17,614 bases of DNA from positions 1-17,614 of the forward strand of contig CAZUHK010000042.1 of assembly GCA_964620345.1 (NCBI GenBank). The letters are read 5' to 3'. Position 1 is the stretch's first letter; each line of letters starts with the position of its first letter. A program made the position numbers and the translations under genes. Source of the stretch: CAZUHK01 sp964620345. GTDB taxonomy: Bacteria; Planctomycetota; Phycisphaerae; Phycisphaerales; Zrk34. Below are positions 9,744 through 16,901 of this stretch, piece after piece. Under the pieces are notes generated by a model. It saw nothing but the letters and a program-made list of their open reading frames with translations. It made no database searches and had not been told where the DNA came from.

Positions 9744-10355
9744 CTAACTGAACTTCATCGGCTTGCCGGCTTCGTCCAGCGGGTGAAAGTAGCCGGCAAC
9801 GCAGCGGGGATTGCGGACACAAAGCTGGATGTGATTGCCCGCGGCGAAGCCGGCGCCTTCGTAGAGCGGCCGGCCCTCGAAGAACGCGGCGCGGACGGTG
9901 TCGAAGGCGCGAAGCCCTTCACGCTCGCGTTTCTGATGAAGGAAGCGGATGACCGCGCAGTCCAACTTTCGGCTGACCATGTCGCCGCCCCCGGTATTGC
10001 GAGGCAGCGGTTCACCGGCGGCGTGCATCGCGGCGGCGAAGTCGGCGTGGGCCTGCCTCACCAACTCGATGAAGGTCGCATCAAGCAGGTTCAAACAGTA
10101 GTCAAGGTTGATCACGGCACCGATGACGCCCGGCTTGCGTATCCGTTGGCCCGACGGATGCGGTCGGTGACGCATGGTCTTGGCGAAATCAAACGCCCGC
10201 TGCGGGCTGTGTTCCCAGAAGTAGACGCCGTCGCCGAGCCAGTCGTAGTCGTTCTGGCTGGCGCGCAGCGGGCGTCGGCCGGTCACGACCTGATCGGCAA
10301 CCTGCGCGTCACAGCCGTGATAGCCCAGAATGAAGGAGGCAAGTGCAGCGTTCAC
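9744..10355 (-). CDS. Hypothetical protein, ADP-ribosyltransferase-like, possible toxin
   Basis: The 203-aa product has the pattern YHG (H13), a Ser/Asn block then YDWLGDGVYFWE (residues 37-48, Y45), and RAFDFA, which resembles the NAD-binding core of small ADP-ribosyltransferase-fold proteins. Later conserved-looking blocks are RKLDCAVI (129-136) and YEGAGF...HIQLCV (165-180). I recall many uncharacterised bacterial proteins of this shape; the catalytic assignment is inference, and the acidic residue of an H-Y-E triad is not certain. The start is GTG at 10353-10355, whose GTGA overlaps the stop of the 62-aa gene by 4 nt. Such coupling to a small upstream gene suits an antitoxin-toxin order. 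The sequence looks slightly less GC-rich than its neighbours, consistent with acquisition by transfer. Confidence 0.65.
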   Translation of the reverse strand: MNAALASFILGYHGCDAQVADQVVTGRRPLRASQNDYDWLGDGVYFWEHSPQRAFDFAKTMRHRPHPSGQRIRKPGVIGAVINLDYCLNLLDATFIELVRQAHADFAAAMHAAGEPLPRNTGGGDMVSRKLDCAVIRFLHQKREREGLRAFDTVRAAFFEGRPLYEGAGFAAGNHIQLCVRNPRCVAGYFHPLDEAGKPMKFS

Positions 10356-10540
10356 GGTTGGTCGGTCGAGCGGAAGCGTTTGGCGAGCATGACGCCCGAG
10401 GGCTTGGACTTGGTCCGCACGAGAATGCCCGCGTCCAGCAGGAACCGCTTGGCGTGCTCGGGATCACGTCGAATCTGCTCGCGAAACGCCCGAGAGACCT
10501 TCATGTACTGCCGCAGGCATTCGTCAGCGGTATGGACCAT
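10352..10540 (-). CDS. Small 62-aa protein, putative antitoxin partner
   Basis: This 62-aa, highly charged, mainly helical protein (region ADECLRQYMK through KRFLLDAGIL) has no signal peptide or membrane segment and no clear DNA-binding motif that I can name. ATG 10540 is supported by GGAAG placed 8 nt upstream on the - strand. The stop overlaps the start of the 203-aa gene (GTGA), so the pair is translationally coupled. The frame stays open upstream of the ATG without any ATG, GTG or TTG, so a longer form is unlikely. The gene begins 55 nt after the VWA gene ends and may be read through from it. The antitoxin role rests only on size and arrangement. Confidence 0.6.
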   Translation of the reverse strand: MVHTADECLRQYMKVSRAFREQIRRDPEHAKRFLLDAGILVRTKSKPSGVMLAKRFRSTDQP

Positions 10541-10595
10541 GTCGATATCTTCCGAGAACGTGGGACCGATGTCCAGCGGCGAGTTGCCGCCCGAC

Positions 10596-11702
10596 CTATC
10601 GCACCGAGCGTTTGCGGTTGTTGATGTAATCGACCATGAGGAACGCGCCGAGCTTGCCCAGGCCGGTGTAATACGCCCGGCCCTGGTTCAGTTCGGTCAG
10701 CTCTTCGACGAAGCCGGTGAGCACCGGATCGTCGGTCATCATGAAGGTGGTGATCGGGATGCGCTTGCGCCGGCACTGGGCGGCCTCGTCGAGCGTGCGA
10801 TTGACGATGCGCTGGTTCAGCCAGCCCGAGTCGATGTAGCGCCGGCCGGCCTCGTCGAGCACGGTGGGCTTGCCATCGGTGATCATGAAGATCTGGCGAT
10901 TCGGGCAGCGGCTTCGCATCAGCAGCGTCCGCGCCATTTCCAGCGCCGCCTTGGTGTTGGTGTGGTACGGGCCCCACGACAGATAGGGCACCTTGTTCAG
11001 CGGCACCTCGGTCGCATCGTCGCCGAAGGCGATCACGTGCAGGCGGTCGCGGGGGTACTGGTTCTGGATCAGCTCGACCAGGCCCATGGTGACGGTGCGG
11101 GCCGGGGTCATGCGATCCTCGCCGTAGAGCACCATCGAGTGGGAGCAATCGACCAGCAGGGCAGTGGCGCAGGTGGTGTTCTGCTCGGTCTCGTGGACGA
11201 CCAGGTCGTCCTCGCCGATGGTGATGTCGTCTTCACCGCGCCCGAAGCTGGATCGCACGGCGTTGGTGATGGTGGGTGTCGCGGCGATGTTCCACAGCTC
11301 ATCGCCGAACTGCCAGGGTTTGACGAACGGCTCGCGGTCGCCGCCTTGGCCGGTGTGTCGCGAGCGGTGCTCGCCGGCGCCGCCGAGCTTTCGCATGTCC
11401 CCGAACAGCTCCTGCAGGGCGAGCGTGCGCATCGCGCGTTCGCCCTTGGGTGTGAGCTGGAACGCGCCGTGGGCATCGCGTTCGACCTCGCCGGCCTCGC
11501 GGAGCTGCTTCTCGAACGCTTCGCGGTCGAGTCCGTCGCCCCACAGGCCGTACTTCTGCGCGATGCGGTCGAGCCAGTCCATCGCCGCGTCGGCGTCGCC
11601 GGCCAGCTTGTTCAGCAGCATGCGGAACAGCTTCATCAGGTCGCTGAGGCGTTTGTCGAACGCCTCGCGTGCCGCGTCCCATTGGTTGTATTCAGCACGC
11701 AT
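10596..11702 (-). CDS. VWA-domain (von Willebrand factor type A) protein
   Basis: The 368-aa protein has a helical N-terminal half (about 1-175) and a VWA domain from about residue 178. The metal-ion-dependent adhesion site is complete: DCSHS (D185, S187, S189), a threonine in GPYHTNTKAAL (T248 or T250), and D276 in ITDGKP. Bacterial intracellular VWA proteins of this form often work with MoxR-type or magnesium-chelatase-type AAA+ ATPases, but none is encoded in this window. No signal peptide or transmembrane segment is seen. ATG 11702 has no clear Shine-Dalgarno. The gene is divergent from bcp across a region with a large palindrome, and is followed by the antitoxin-like gene on the same strand. 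Confidence 0.87.
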   Translation of the reverse strand: MRAEYNQWDAAREAFDKRLSDLMKLFRMLLNKLAGDADAAMDWLDRIAQKYGLWGDGLDREAFEKQLREAGEVERDAHGAFQLTPKGERAMRTLALQELFGDMRKLGGAGEHRSRHTGQGGDREPFVKPWQFGDELWNIAATPTITNAVRSSFGRGEDDITIGEDDLVVHETEQNTTCATALLVDCSHSMVLYGEDRMTPARTVTMGLVELIQNQYPRDRLHVIAFGDDATEVPLNKVPYLSWGPYHTNTKAALEMARTLLMRSRCPNRQIFMITDGKPTVLDEAGRRYIDSGWLNQRIVNRTLDEAAQCRRKRIPITTFMMTDDPVLTGFVEELTELNQGRAYYTGLGKLGAFLMVDYINNRKRSVR

Positions 11703-11738
11703 CTTGGGTCATGGTAGGCGCGGGCCGGAGCGGTGTGC

Positions 11739-11786
11739 GCGCCCCGGCGTGGCGGCTTAAGCCGCCACGCCGCCACGCCGGGGCGC
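11739..11786. repeat. GC-rich palindrome (REP-like) in divergent intergenic region
   Basis: Two perfect 18-nt arms (11739-11756 and 11769-11786) enclose 12 nt. Inside is a second perfect palindrome with 12-nt arms (11747-11770, centred on CTTAAG), possible because the GCCGCCAC unit is repeated. Two mutually exclusive hairpins can therefore form. It lies between the VWA and bcp starts, about 37 nt from the VWA ATG. It may be a dispersed REP-like element or an operator; the window has only one copy. Confidence 0.8.
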
Positions 11787-11920
11787 GGCGCAATGCCTAC
11801 ACTTTGCGCGGCGCGGGTCTGTTTTGCGTGGCGTGTTTGTACACCGCGATAAGGTTCGGCCAGATCACTTTCATTTCCAACTGTTGTGGGATATTACGCT
11901 CTATGCGAAAGGAGATGCAC

Positions 11921-12403
11921 ATGAGCGATGCGATCGATCTGATCGGCAAGCGGGCCCCGGCGTTCACCCTCTTCGACGACACCGGCGCCAAGCGGACGCT
12001 GGCCGACCTCAAGGGCAAATGGGTCGTGCTGTATTTCTACCCCAGGGCCGACACGCCCGGCTGCACGACGCAGGCGTGTGAGTTCACCGAGGCAATCAAG
12101 GATTTTGAGCAGCTCGACGCGGCGATCGTGGGCATCAGTCCCGATGCGCCCGAGGCGCTGGCGAAGTTCCGCGCCAAGCACAAGCTCAAGGTCGAGCTGC
12201 TGGCCGATGCCGACAAGAAGGTCATGCCCAAGTACGGGGCGTGGGGCGAGAAGCACCTGTACGGCAAGAAGACCGTGGGCGTGAAGCGCTCGACGGTGAT
12301 CGTCGATCCATCGGGCCGGGTGGCGCACCACTGGAAGTCGGTCAAGGCCGCCGGCCACGCGGCGAAGGTCGCGCAGAAGCTGGCCGAGCTTCAGCACGCC
12401 TGA
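11921..12403 (+). CDS. bcp: Thioredoxin-dependent peroxiredoxin, Bcp/PrxQ type
   Basis: This atypical 2-Cys peroxiredoxin reduces hydrogen peroxide and organic hydroperoxides using thioredoxin in the cytoplasm. The 160-aa product has the peroxidatic cysteine C48 in PRADTPGCTT and a resolving cysteine five residues later (C53), the spacing of E. coli Bcp. Length and the block LYFYPRADTPGCT are standard for the family. Three in-frame ATGs lie close together (11903, 11915, 11921); 11921 is chosen because AAAGGAG ends 6 nt before it. The gene converges on pyrG, with 24 nt between the two stop codons. I could not identify a convincing promoter or peroxide-responsive operator in the 218-nt upstream gap. 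Confidence 0.94.
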   Translation: MSDAIDLIGKRAPAFTLFDDTGAKRTLADLKGKWVVLYFYPRADTPGCTTQACEFTEAIKDFEQLDAAIVGISPDAPEALAKFRAKHKLKVELLADADKKVMPKYGAWGEKHLYGKKTVGVKRSTVIVDPSGRVAHHWKSVKAAGHAAKVAQKLAELQHA

Positions 12404-12427
12404 CCTCGTTCGCCGCGCCGCAGGGCG

Positions 12428-14302
12428 TTACGCGCCGGCGGGTTGCGGGGTGGTCGGGCGGAGCCAGCGTTGCAGGGGGTCGGTGGCGGCGTCGGGGTGG
12501 GCGTGTTTGATCGCCGCGGCGACCAGGCCCATGAACATCGGCGCCGGCCGCAGGGGCCGGCTGGTCAGCTCGGGGTGGAACTGGCCGCCGATGAAGTAGG
12601 GGTGCATCGACGCGGGCAGCTCGAGCACCTGCATGATCGGGTGTTCGGGGTGCCGGCCGGAGAAGATCAGGCCGTGCTCGGTCAGCGTGTCGATGAAGTT
12701 GGGGTCCACCTCGTAACGATGGCGGAAGCGACGGCGGACGGACGAGTGATGAGCGAGGTGCGATGCGTGATGCGCGGTGCTGCGGCGAGCGTCGCCCGAC
12801 TCCTCGCTCCTCGCTCGTCGCTCATCGCTGTACAAGAACGCCGCGAGCGTGTCGGGGCTGATCTGCACGTCCTTGCCGCCGAGTCGCATGTTGCCGCCCA
12901 GGCCTTCGATCTTCTTCTGCTCGGGCAGGATGTCGATAACCGGTTGGGCGGCGTCGGCGTCGAACTCGGTGCTCGCCGCGTCGGTCAGGTCGCAGACGTG
13001 TCGGGCGAACTCGACCACGGCCATCTGGAAGCCCAGGCAGATGCCCAGGTAGGGCACGCGGTGCTCGCGGCAGTGGCGGACGCAGGCGATCTTGCCCTCG
13101 GTGCCGCGTGCGCCGAACCCGCCGGGCACGATCACGCCGTCCAGCCCCTCGAGCCGCTCGGCCACGCGCCGCGGGTCGTCTTCGTCCATCTCGGTCGTGT
13201 CCAGCCAGTCGATCTGCACGTCGGCCGACAGGTGCGCCGCGGAGTGCTCGATCGCCTTGTCGATCGACGCATAGGCGTCGCGCAGCGCCGCGTACTTGCC
13301 GGTGATGCCGATGCGGATGGGAAACTGCCGCCTGCCGCCCAGCAGGTTCACGAACCGCCCCCACTCGCGGCGGGCCTTGTCCTCCTGCGCCGGGCGGACT
13401 TGGCTGTGCAGGTCGAGGATCGAAAGGATCTCGATGTCCAGCCCCTCGGTGTGCATCGATTCGGGGATCGTGTAGATCGACTTGCGATCGTGCATGGAAA
13501 ACACACGTCGCATCGGCACGTTGGAGAACATCGCGATCTTCTCGAGCACCTTGTCGCTGACGGGGTTCTGGGCCCGGCAGGCGATCAGGTGCGGCTGGAT
13601 GCCGACCTCCATCAGCCGCTTGATCCCCAGTTGCGCCGCCTTGGACTTCTGCTCGCCCAGGGCCTCGGGTTCGATGATGTAGGTCAGCGCCACGAAGCAG
13701 ACGCTGCCGGGCTCCTCGAACGCCAGCTCGCGCAGGGCCTCGATGTAGAAGCCGTTCTCGAAATCGCCCACCGTCCCGCCGACCTCGATGAACACCACGT
13801 CGGCGTTCTGCTTCACCGCCAGCTCGCGCAGCATGTACTTCACTTCGCCGGTGACGTGGGGGATCATCTGCACGTCCCGGCCCAGGTACCCGCCGTGCCG
13901 CTCCTTATCCAGCACGCGCCGGTAGAGTTGGCCGGAAGTCACAAAGTTGTCCCGCGTCAGGTCCTGGTCGAGCATGCGCTCGTAGGTGCCCAGGTCCATG
14001 TCGGTTTCCATGCCATCGTCCAGGACGAACACCTCGCCGTGGCGGTAGGGGTTGAGCGTGCCCGAGTCGAGGTTGAGGTAGCCCTCCATCTTGATCGGCG
14101 CGACGCTCAGGCCCTTGTCCTTGAGCAGCTTGGCCAGGGATGAAGAGAAAATCCCCTTGCCCAGGCCGGACATCACCGTGCCCAGGACGGCGACGTACTT
14201 GTGCCGACCCTTGGCATAACCCGGGGGCATGGGCGAGTAGAACTCGGTCTCGATGTTCTGATGACCGGCGGCGGCGAGCATGTCGTTTTGTTCAGAGGGC
14301 AT
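12428..14302 (-). CDS. pyrG: CTP synthase (glutamine hydrolysing), divergent form
   Basis: CTP synthase aminates UTP to CTP with ATP and glutamine. The 624-aa product is longer than the usual 530-550, through an N-terminal extension of about 33 residues and an insert at about 493-522. The synthetase domain has MSGLGKG (P-loop, residues 44-50), HGEVFVLDDGMETDMDLG (88-105) and GGTVGDFEN (175-183). The glutaminase domain has C422 in ICLGFQ and H576/E578 in FHPE. Several normally invariant stretches differ: KMEGYLNLDSGT for KxDPYxNVDPGT, and KSKAAQLGI for KTKPTQHSV in the UTP-binding loop. The ATG at 14302 sits 5 nt after a -10 box, suggesting a leaderless mRNA; M25 is an alternative start. Glutaminase chemistry looks intact, so I expect a working enzyme, but of a diverged subfamily. 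Confidence 0.93.
   Translation of the reverse strand: MPSEQNDMLAAAGHQNIETEFYSPMPPGYAKGRHKYVAVLGTVMSGLGKGIFSSSLAKLLKDKGLSVAPIKMEGYLNLDSGTLNPYRHGEVFVLDDGMETDMDLGTYERMLDQDLTRDNFVTSGQLYRRVLDKERHGGYLGRDVQMIPHVTGEVKYMLRELAVKQNADVVFIEVGGTVGDFENGFYIEALRELAFEEPGSVCFVALTYIIEPEALGEQKSKAAQLGIKRLMEVGIQPHLIACRAQNPVSDKVLEKIAMFSNVPMRRVFSMHDRKSIYTIPESMHTEGLDIEILSILDLHSQVRPAQEDKARREWGRFVNLLGGRRQFPIRIGITGKYAALRDAYASIDKAIEHSAAHLSADVQIDWLDTTEMDEDDPRRVAERLEGLDGVIVPGGFGARGTEGKIACVRHCREHRVPYLGICLGFQMAVVEFARHVCDLTDAASTEFDADAAQPVIDILPEQKKIEGLGGNMRLGGKDVQISPDTLAAFLYSDERRARSEESGDARRSTAHHASHLAHHSSVRRRFRHRYEVDPNFIDTLTEHGLIFSGRHPEHPIMQVLELPASMHPYFIGGQFHPELTSRPLRPAPMFMGLVAAAIKHAHPDAATDPLQRWLRPTTPQPAGA
12737..12826 (-). repeat. 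Imperfect palindrome inserted in frame in pyrG
   Basis: These bases encode residues 493-522 of PyrG, a Ser/His/Arg/Ala-rich stretch absent from the usual protein, where about seven residues separate the preceding Tyr from RHRYEV. The DNA folds as an imperfect inverted repeat: arms 12745-12772 and 12802-12829 match at 21 of 28 positions. It is built from short GATGAGCGA-like units. This resembles protein-coding palindromic elements known from Rickettsia (by analogy only). Confidence 0.65.
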
Positions 14303-14307
14303 GTCTT

Positions 14308-14337
14308 ACTGTATCACGCCTGGCGTTGATGCGCCAA
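14308..14337 (-). promoter_or_regulatory. Putative leaderless promoter of pyrG
   Basis: On the - strand TTGGCG (14332-14337), an 18-nt spacer and TACAGT (14308-14313) stand directly before the pyrG ATG, with 5 nt between the -10 and the ATG. The transcription start would fall on the A of ATG. No Shine-Dalgarno is present. Confidence 0.5.
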
Positions 14338-14465
14338 GGGTGTAAGCCGCGGCGCGACCGGCGGCAACGGTTTGGCCGATTCAGGGGATGACGCAGGTTC
14401 AAGCCGAATGCGACAAAATCCGATGGATAGATTGGGGTCATAAGGACGCGCCGGTGGGAGCCGAC

Positions 14466-15017
14466 GTGCTGCGTGACGAAATGACATTCCTGACTTGGTT
14501 TCTGGGACTGCTGCTGGTCATGGCGCTTGGCTGTTGCTGGCGTCTGTGGATCACGCTTCGGGCCTGCCGCACAGAGCTGGTCGAGCTTCGCCCGGCTCAT
14601 GCACAGCTTCGCAGCGTGATGCGCGAGCTGGACACCCTGCGGGCGGCGATGGAGGCGGCGCACGACATGATCGTCATCACCGACGACGCGGGCGTGATCG
14701 CCTACGTCAACGCGGCGTTCACCAAAGTGACCGGCTACCCGCGGATCGAAGCGGTCGGCCGGCCCACGCGGCTGCTGAAGTCCGGCGAGCACGACGAAGC
14801 GTTCTACCGCCAGATGTGGCAGACGATCAACGCCGGCCGGGTCTGGCAGGGCCGACTGACCAACCGCCGCCGCGATGGCAGCCGCTACCTCGAAGAGCAG
14901 ACCATCACCCCCGTGCGTGATGCGACGGGCGCGATCCGTCACTTCATCGCGATCAAGCGCGAGGTCGGCTGTGTCCAGCCGCGGCTGCAAGAGCGAGCCG
15001 CGGCCGGGGCGGCCTGA
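14466..15017 (+). CDS. Membrane-anchored single-PAS-domain protein
   Basis: The 183-aa product begins with a transmembrane helix (about residues 8-31, hydrophobic with GLLLVMALG), then a short coiled-coil-like linker (32-62), and one PAS domain with its PAC tail (about 63-166: MIVITDDAGVIAYVNAAF, then WQGRLTNRRRDGSRYLEEQT). No kinase, cyclase, GGDEF/EAL or methyl-accepting domain follows, so it can only sense or interact, not signal by itself. GTG 14466 is preferred: GGGAG ends 5 nt before it, and the membrane helix then lies at the N-terminus. An in-frame ATG at 14388 would add 26 residues, and ATG 14481 would remove five. It lies 102 nt before the fapA-like gene and may share its function. 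It is divergent from pyrG. Confidence 0.8.
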   Translation: MLRDEMTFLTWFLGLLLVMALGCCWRLWITLRACRTELVELRPAHAQLRSVMRELDTLRAAMEAAHDMIVITDDAGVIAYVNAAFTKVTGYPRIEAVGRPTRLLKSGEHDEAFYRQMWQTINAGRVWQGRLTNRRRDGSRYLEEQTITPVRDATGAIRHFIAIKREVGCVQPRLQERAAAGAA

Positions 15018-15040
15018 TCCCGCCGCGCGATGGGCGCAGT

Positions 15041-15070
15041 GCCGGCGGTTCAGTTACGAACCGTGCCGGC
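15041..15070 (+). other. Hairpin between the PAS and FapA-like genes
   Basis: GCCGGC plus GGTTC (15041-15051) pairs with GAACC and GCCGGC (15058-15070), with a 2-nt bulge and a 6-nt loop. No T-run follows. It could be an attenuator or processing site between the two genes, or the terminator of the first. Confidence 0.4.
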
Positions 15071-15119
15071 CGATACCAACAGATGTCGAGGGGTCGGCAT
15101 TCGCAACCGGAGGTGTTGC

Positions 15120-16760
15120 TTGACCGACAAACCGATTCAGACCGATACGACCACCCAGCCGTCGCGCGACTACACCAGCGAATCGACCCGCCGGCTGGTG
15201 ACGCTGGCCGAGGGCGTGCTCGGGGCCGATCGCGAGCTGTCCAACGTCCAGGATGTGCTCGATCAGCTCGAATCGCTTGGGGATTCGCTGTCGGAAGATC
15301 AGCAAGCGCAGATTAACGAGCTGGCCGAGCTGCTGGTCGACGACCCGGAGGCCGGCGCCGCGGCCAAGTCGCTCAGCCAGGACGGCCGGTTCGCCTGCGC
15401 GCCGTCGGACGACAAGATGGAACTGCGGCTGGCGGTGCATCCGCCGCTGGGCCGGGGCGAGCCGGTGGCCTTCGACGACGTGGTGAACTGGCTCAAGCAG
15501 CAGCGAATCACCAGGGGCCTGGAGATCAACGCGGTTCGGATGGCGGTGAGCAAGGCCGCCGACGGCCAGACGGCGCAGGACGTGGTAATCGTGCGCGGGC
15601 GCAAGCCGCAGCCGGGCACGCCCGAGCGGGTGCAGTTGTTCGCCCGCCGCGGCACCGACCGCGAGCTCGAACCGATCACCGACCACCGGCCGGCCGACGG
15701 CGGGCTGCGCACCTGCCGCGAGGGCGACGTGATCCTCCAGCGCCACCCCGCCACCGCCGGCACGCCCGGCTACGACGCCCTGGGCCAGACGCTCAAGCCC
15801 CAGCGCGGCCAGAGCTACGCGCTGAGCGTCGGGCCCAACGTCGAAGCGCGCGATGAGCAGTGCATCGCGAAAGTCGGCGGCGTCGTGCAGTTCGACGGCC
15901 ACCACCTGGAAGTCCGACGCATGCTCCTGCTCGATCAGGACCTGACCGCCAAGGCCCAGATCGATTTCGACGGCGACATCCAGATCCGCGCCGCGGTCCG
16001 CAGCGGTGCGCACGTCGAGGCGACCGGCGACATCCTGGTCGACGGCCCGGTCGAGGCGGCGCACATCGAATCCACCAGCGGGGACATCAAGCTCAAGCAC
16101 GGCGTGGCCGGCCAGCACGAGGCGCTGATCCGCGCCCACGGCTCGATCACCACGCGCTTCGCGGAGAACGCCACGCTCTTTGCCGGCGACGACATCCTGG
16201 TCGACATCGGCGCCCTGCACAGCCGACTGGTCGCCGGTCGGGCGATCCACATGTCCCGCGGCCGCGGCCAGGTCATCGGCGGCAGCGCCATGGCCGCGGA
16301 GCTGATCGAGCTCAAGCAGGCCGGCTCCACCAGCGGCGTGGCGACCGAGCTGTCGGTCGGCCTGTCGCGGCAGACCATGGAAGCCGTCGGCGCGATCGAC
16401 GAGCAGATCGCGCGCCTCGGGCTCAAACAGGAACAGGCCCGACAACTGGCCGACAAGATCAAACGCACCGTGGGCGACCCCAAATCGTTGCAGGAATCCG
16501 AGCGCAAGGCCTACACGTCGTTGCGCCAGGTCCAACTGGTCTGCGATGTGAAGATTCGCACGCTCACCGATCAGCGCGATGAAGTCCTGGCCGACGCCGC
16601 GCGCAAGGCCGCCGGCCGCATCGACGTGCACACCAGCATCCACCCGCGTGTCACCATCCGCATCGGCGACGCCGAACTCGAGTTCGCCGAGCCCCGGCAC
16701 CGCTGCCGCGTGGTCTACAACGACAAGCAGCAGAACCTGGACGTCCTGCCGCTGCGGTAG
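15120..16760 (+). CDS. FapA-like (DUF342) protein
   Basis: The 546-aa product has a polar N-terminal region, an N-terminal DUF342 domain, and a right-handed beta-helix of FapA type (about residues 290-420 of this start) made of repeats such as DIQIRAAVRSGAHVEATGDI and ALIRAHGSITTRFAENATLF. A coiled-coil segment (around MEAVGAIDEQIARLGLKQEQ) and a small C-terminal beta-domain follow. FapA of Vibrio is linked to flagellar assembly and polar targeting; whether this one has that role cannot be told, as no flagellar gene is present. The TTG at 15120 is chosen because GGAGG stands 6 nt before it; an in-frame ATG at 15030 lies in the hairpin region and adds unrelated residues. A membrane-anchored PAS protein precedes it. 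Confidence 0.85.
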   Translation: MTDKPIQTDTTTQPSRDYTSESTRRLVTLAEGVLGADRELSNVQDVLDQLESLGDSLSEDQQAQINELAELLVDDPEAGAAAKSLSQDGRFACAPSDDKMELRLAVHPPLGRGEPVAFDDVVNWLKQQRITRGLEINAVRMAVSKAADGQTAQDVVIVRGRKPQPGTPERVQLFARRGTDRELEPITDHRPADGGLRTCREGDVILQRHPATAGTPGYDALGQTLKPQRGQSYALSVGPNVEARDEQCIAKVGGVVQFDGHHLEVRRMLLLDQDLTAKAQIDFDGDIQIRAAVRSGAHVEATGDILVDGPVEAAHIESTSGDIKLKHGVAGQHEALIRAHGSITTRFAENATLFAGDDILVDIGALHSRLVAGRAIHMSRGRGQVIGGSAMAAELIELKQAGSTSGVATELSVGLSRQTMEAVGAIDEQIARLGLKQEQARQLADKIKRTVGDPKSLQESERKAYTSLRQVQLVCDVKIRTLTDQRDEVLADAARKAAGRIDVHTSIHPRVTIRIGDAELEFAEPRHRCRVVYNDKQQNLDVLPLR

Positions 16761-16800
16761 GGGTGGGCGGGGCGTGCCGTGACGCAAGCATTCAGGACGT

Positions 16801-16818
16801 GCATGCCATCCGGCATGC
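16801..16818. terminator. Possible terminator hairpin after the FapA-like gene
   Basis: GCATGCC, loop ATCC, GGCATGC forms a perfect 7-bp stem 40 nt after the stop codon. There is no T-run, so Rho-independent termination is uncertain. Confidence 0.4.
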
Positions 16819-16873
16819 GAACGACGCGGAATCTCGGTCGTGATCGGGTGGACCGCGCGTCCGACCCAGCCAC

Positions 16874-16901
16874 TTGACTGTTGGCCATTGGAAGGTATGC
16901 T
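16874..16901 (+). promoter_or_regulatory. Putative promoter of fusA
   Basis: TTGACT (16874-16879, five of six consensus bases) and TATGCT (16896-16901, four of six) are separated by 16 nt. Transcription would start near 16908, leaving a leader of about 347 nt before fusA. Confidence 0.6.

Noticed and set aside
9447..11717. Very long + strand open frame (about 756 codons) across the toxin-like and VWA genes
   Set aside because: Its product matches no family, whereas the - strand genes over the same DNA have recognisable motifs, a ribosome site and a coupled overlap. It is a GC-rich shadow frame.
12443..14143. Long + strand open frame opposite pyrG (about 566 codons)
   Set aside because: It is entirely antisense to a certain pyrG, with no start signal or domain; a shadow frame.
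15054..16787. Long - strand open frame opposite the FapA-like gene (about 577 codons)
   Set aside because: It has repetitive Ala/Val/Asp/Leu composition with no motif. The + strand product shows beta-helix repeats and a strong ribosome site.
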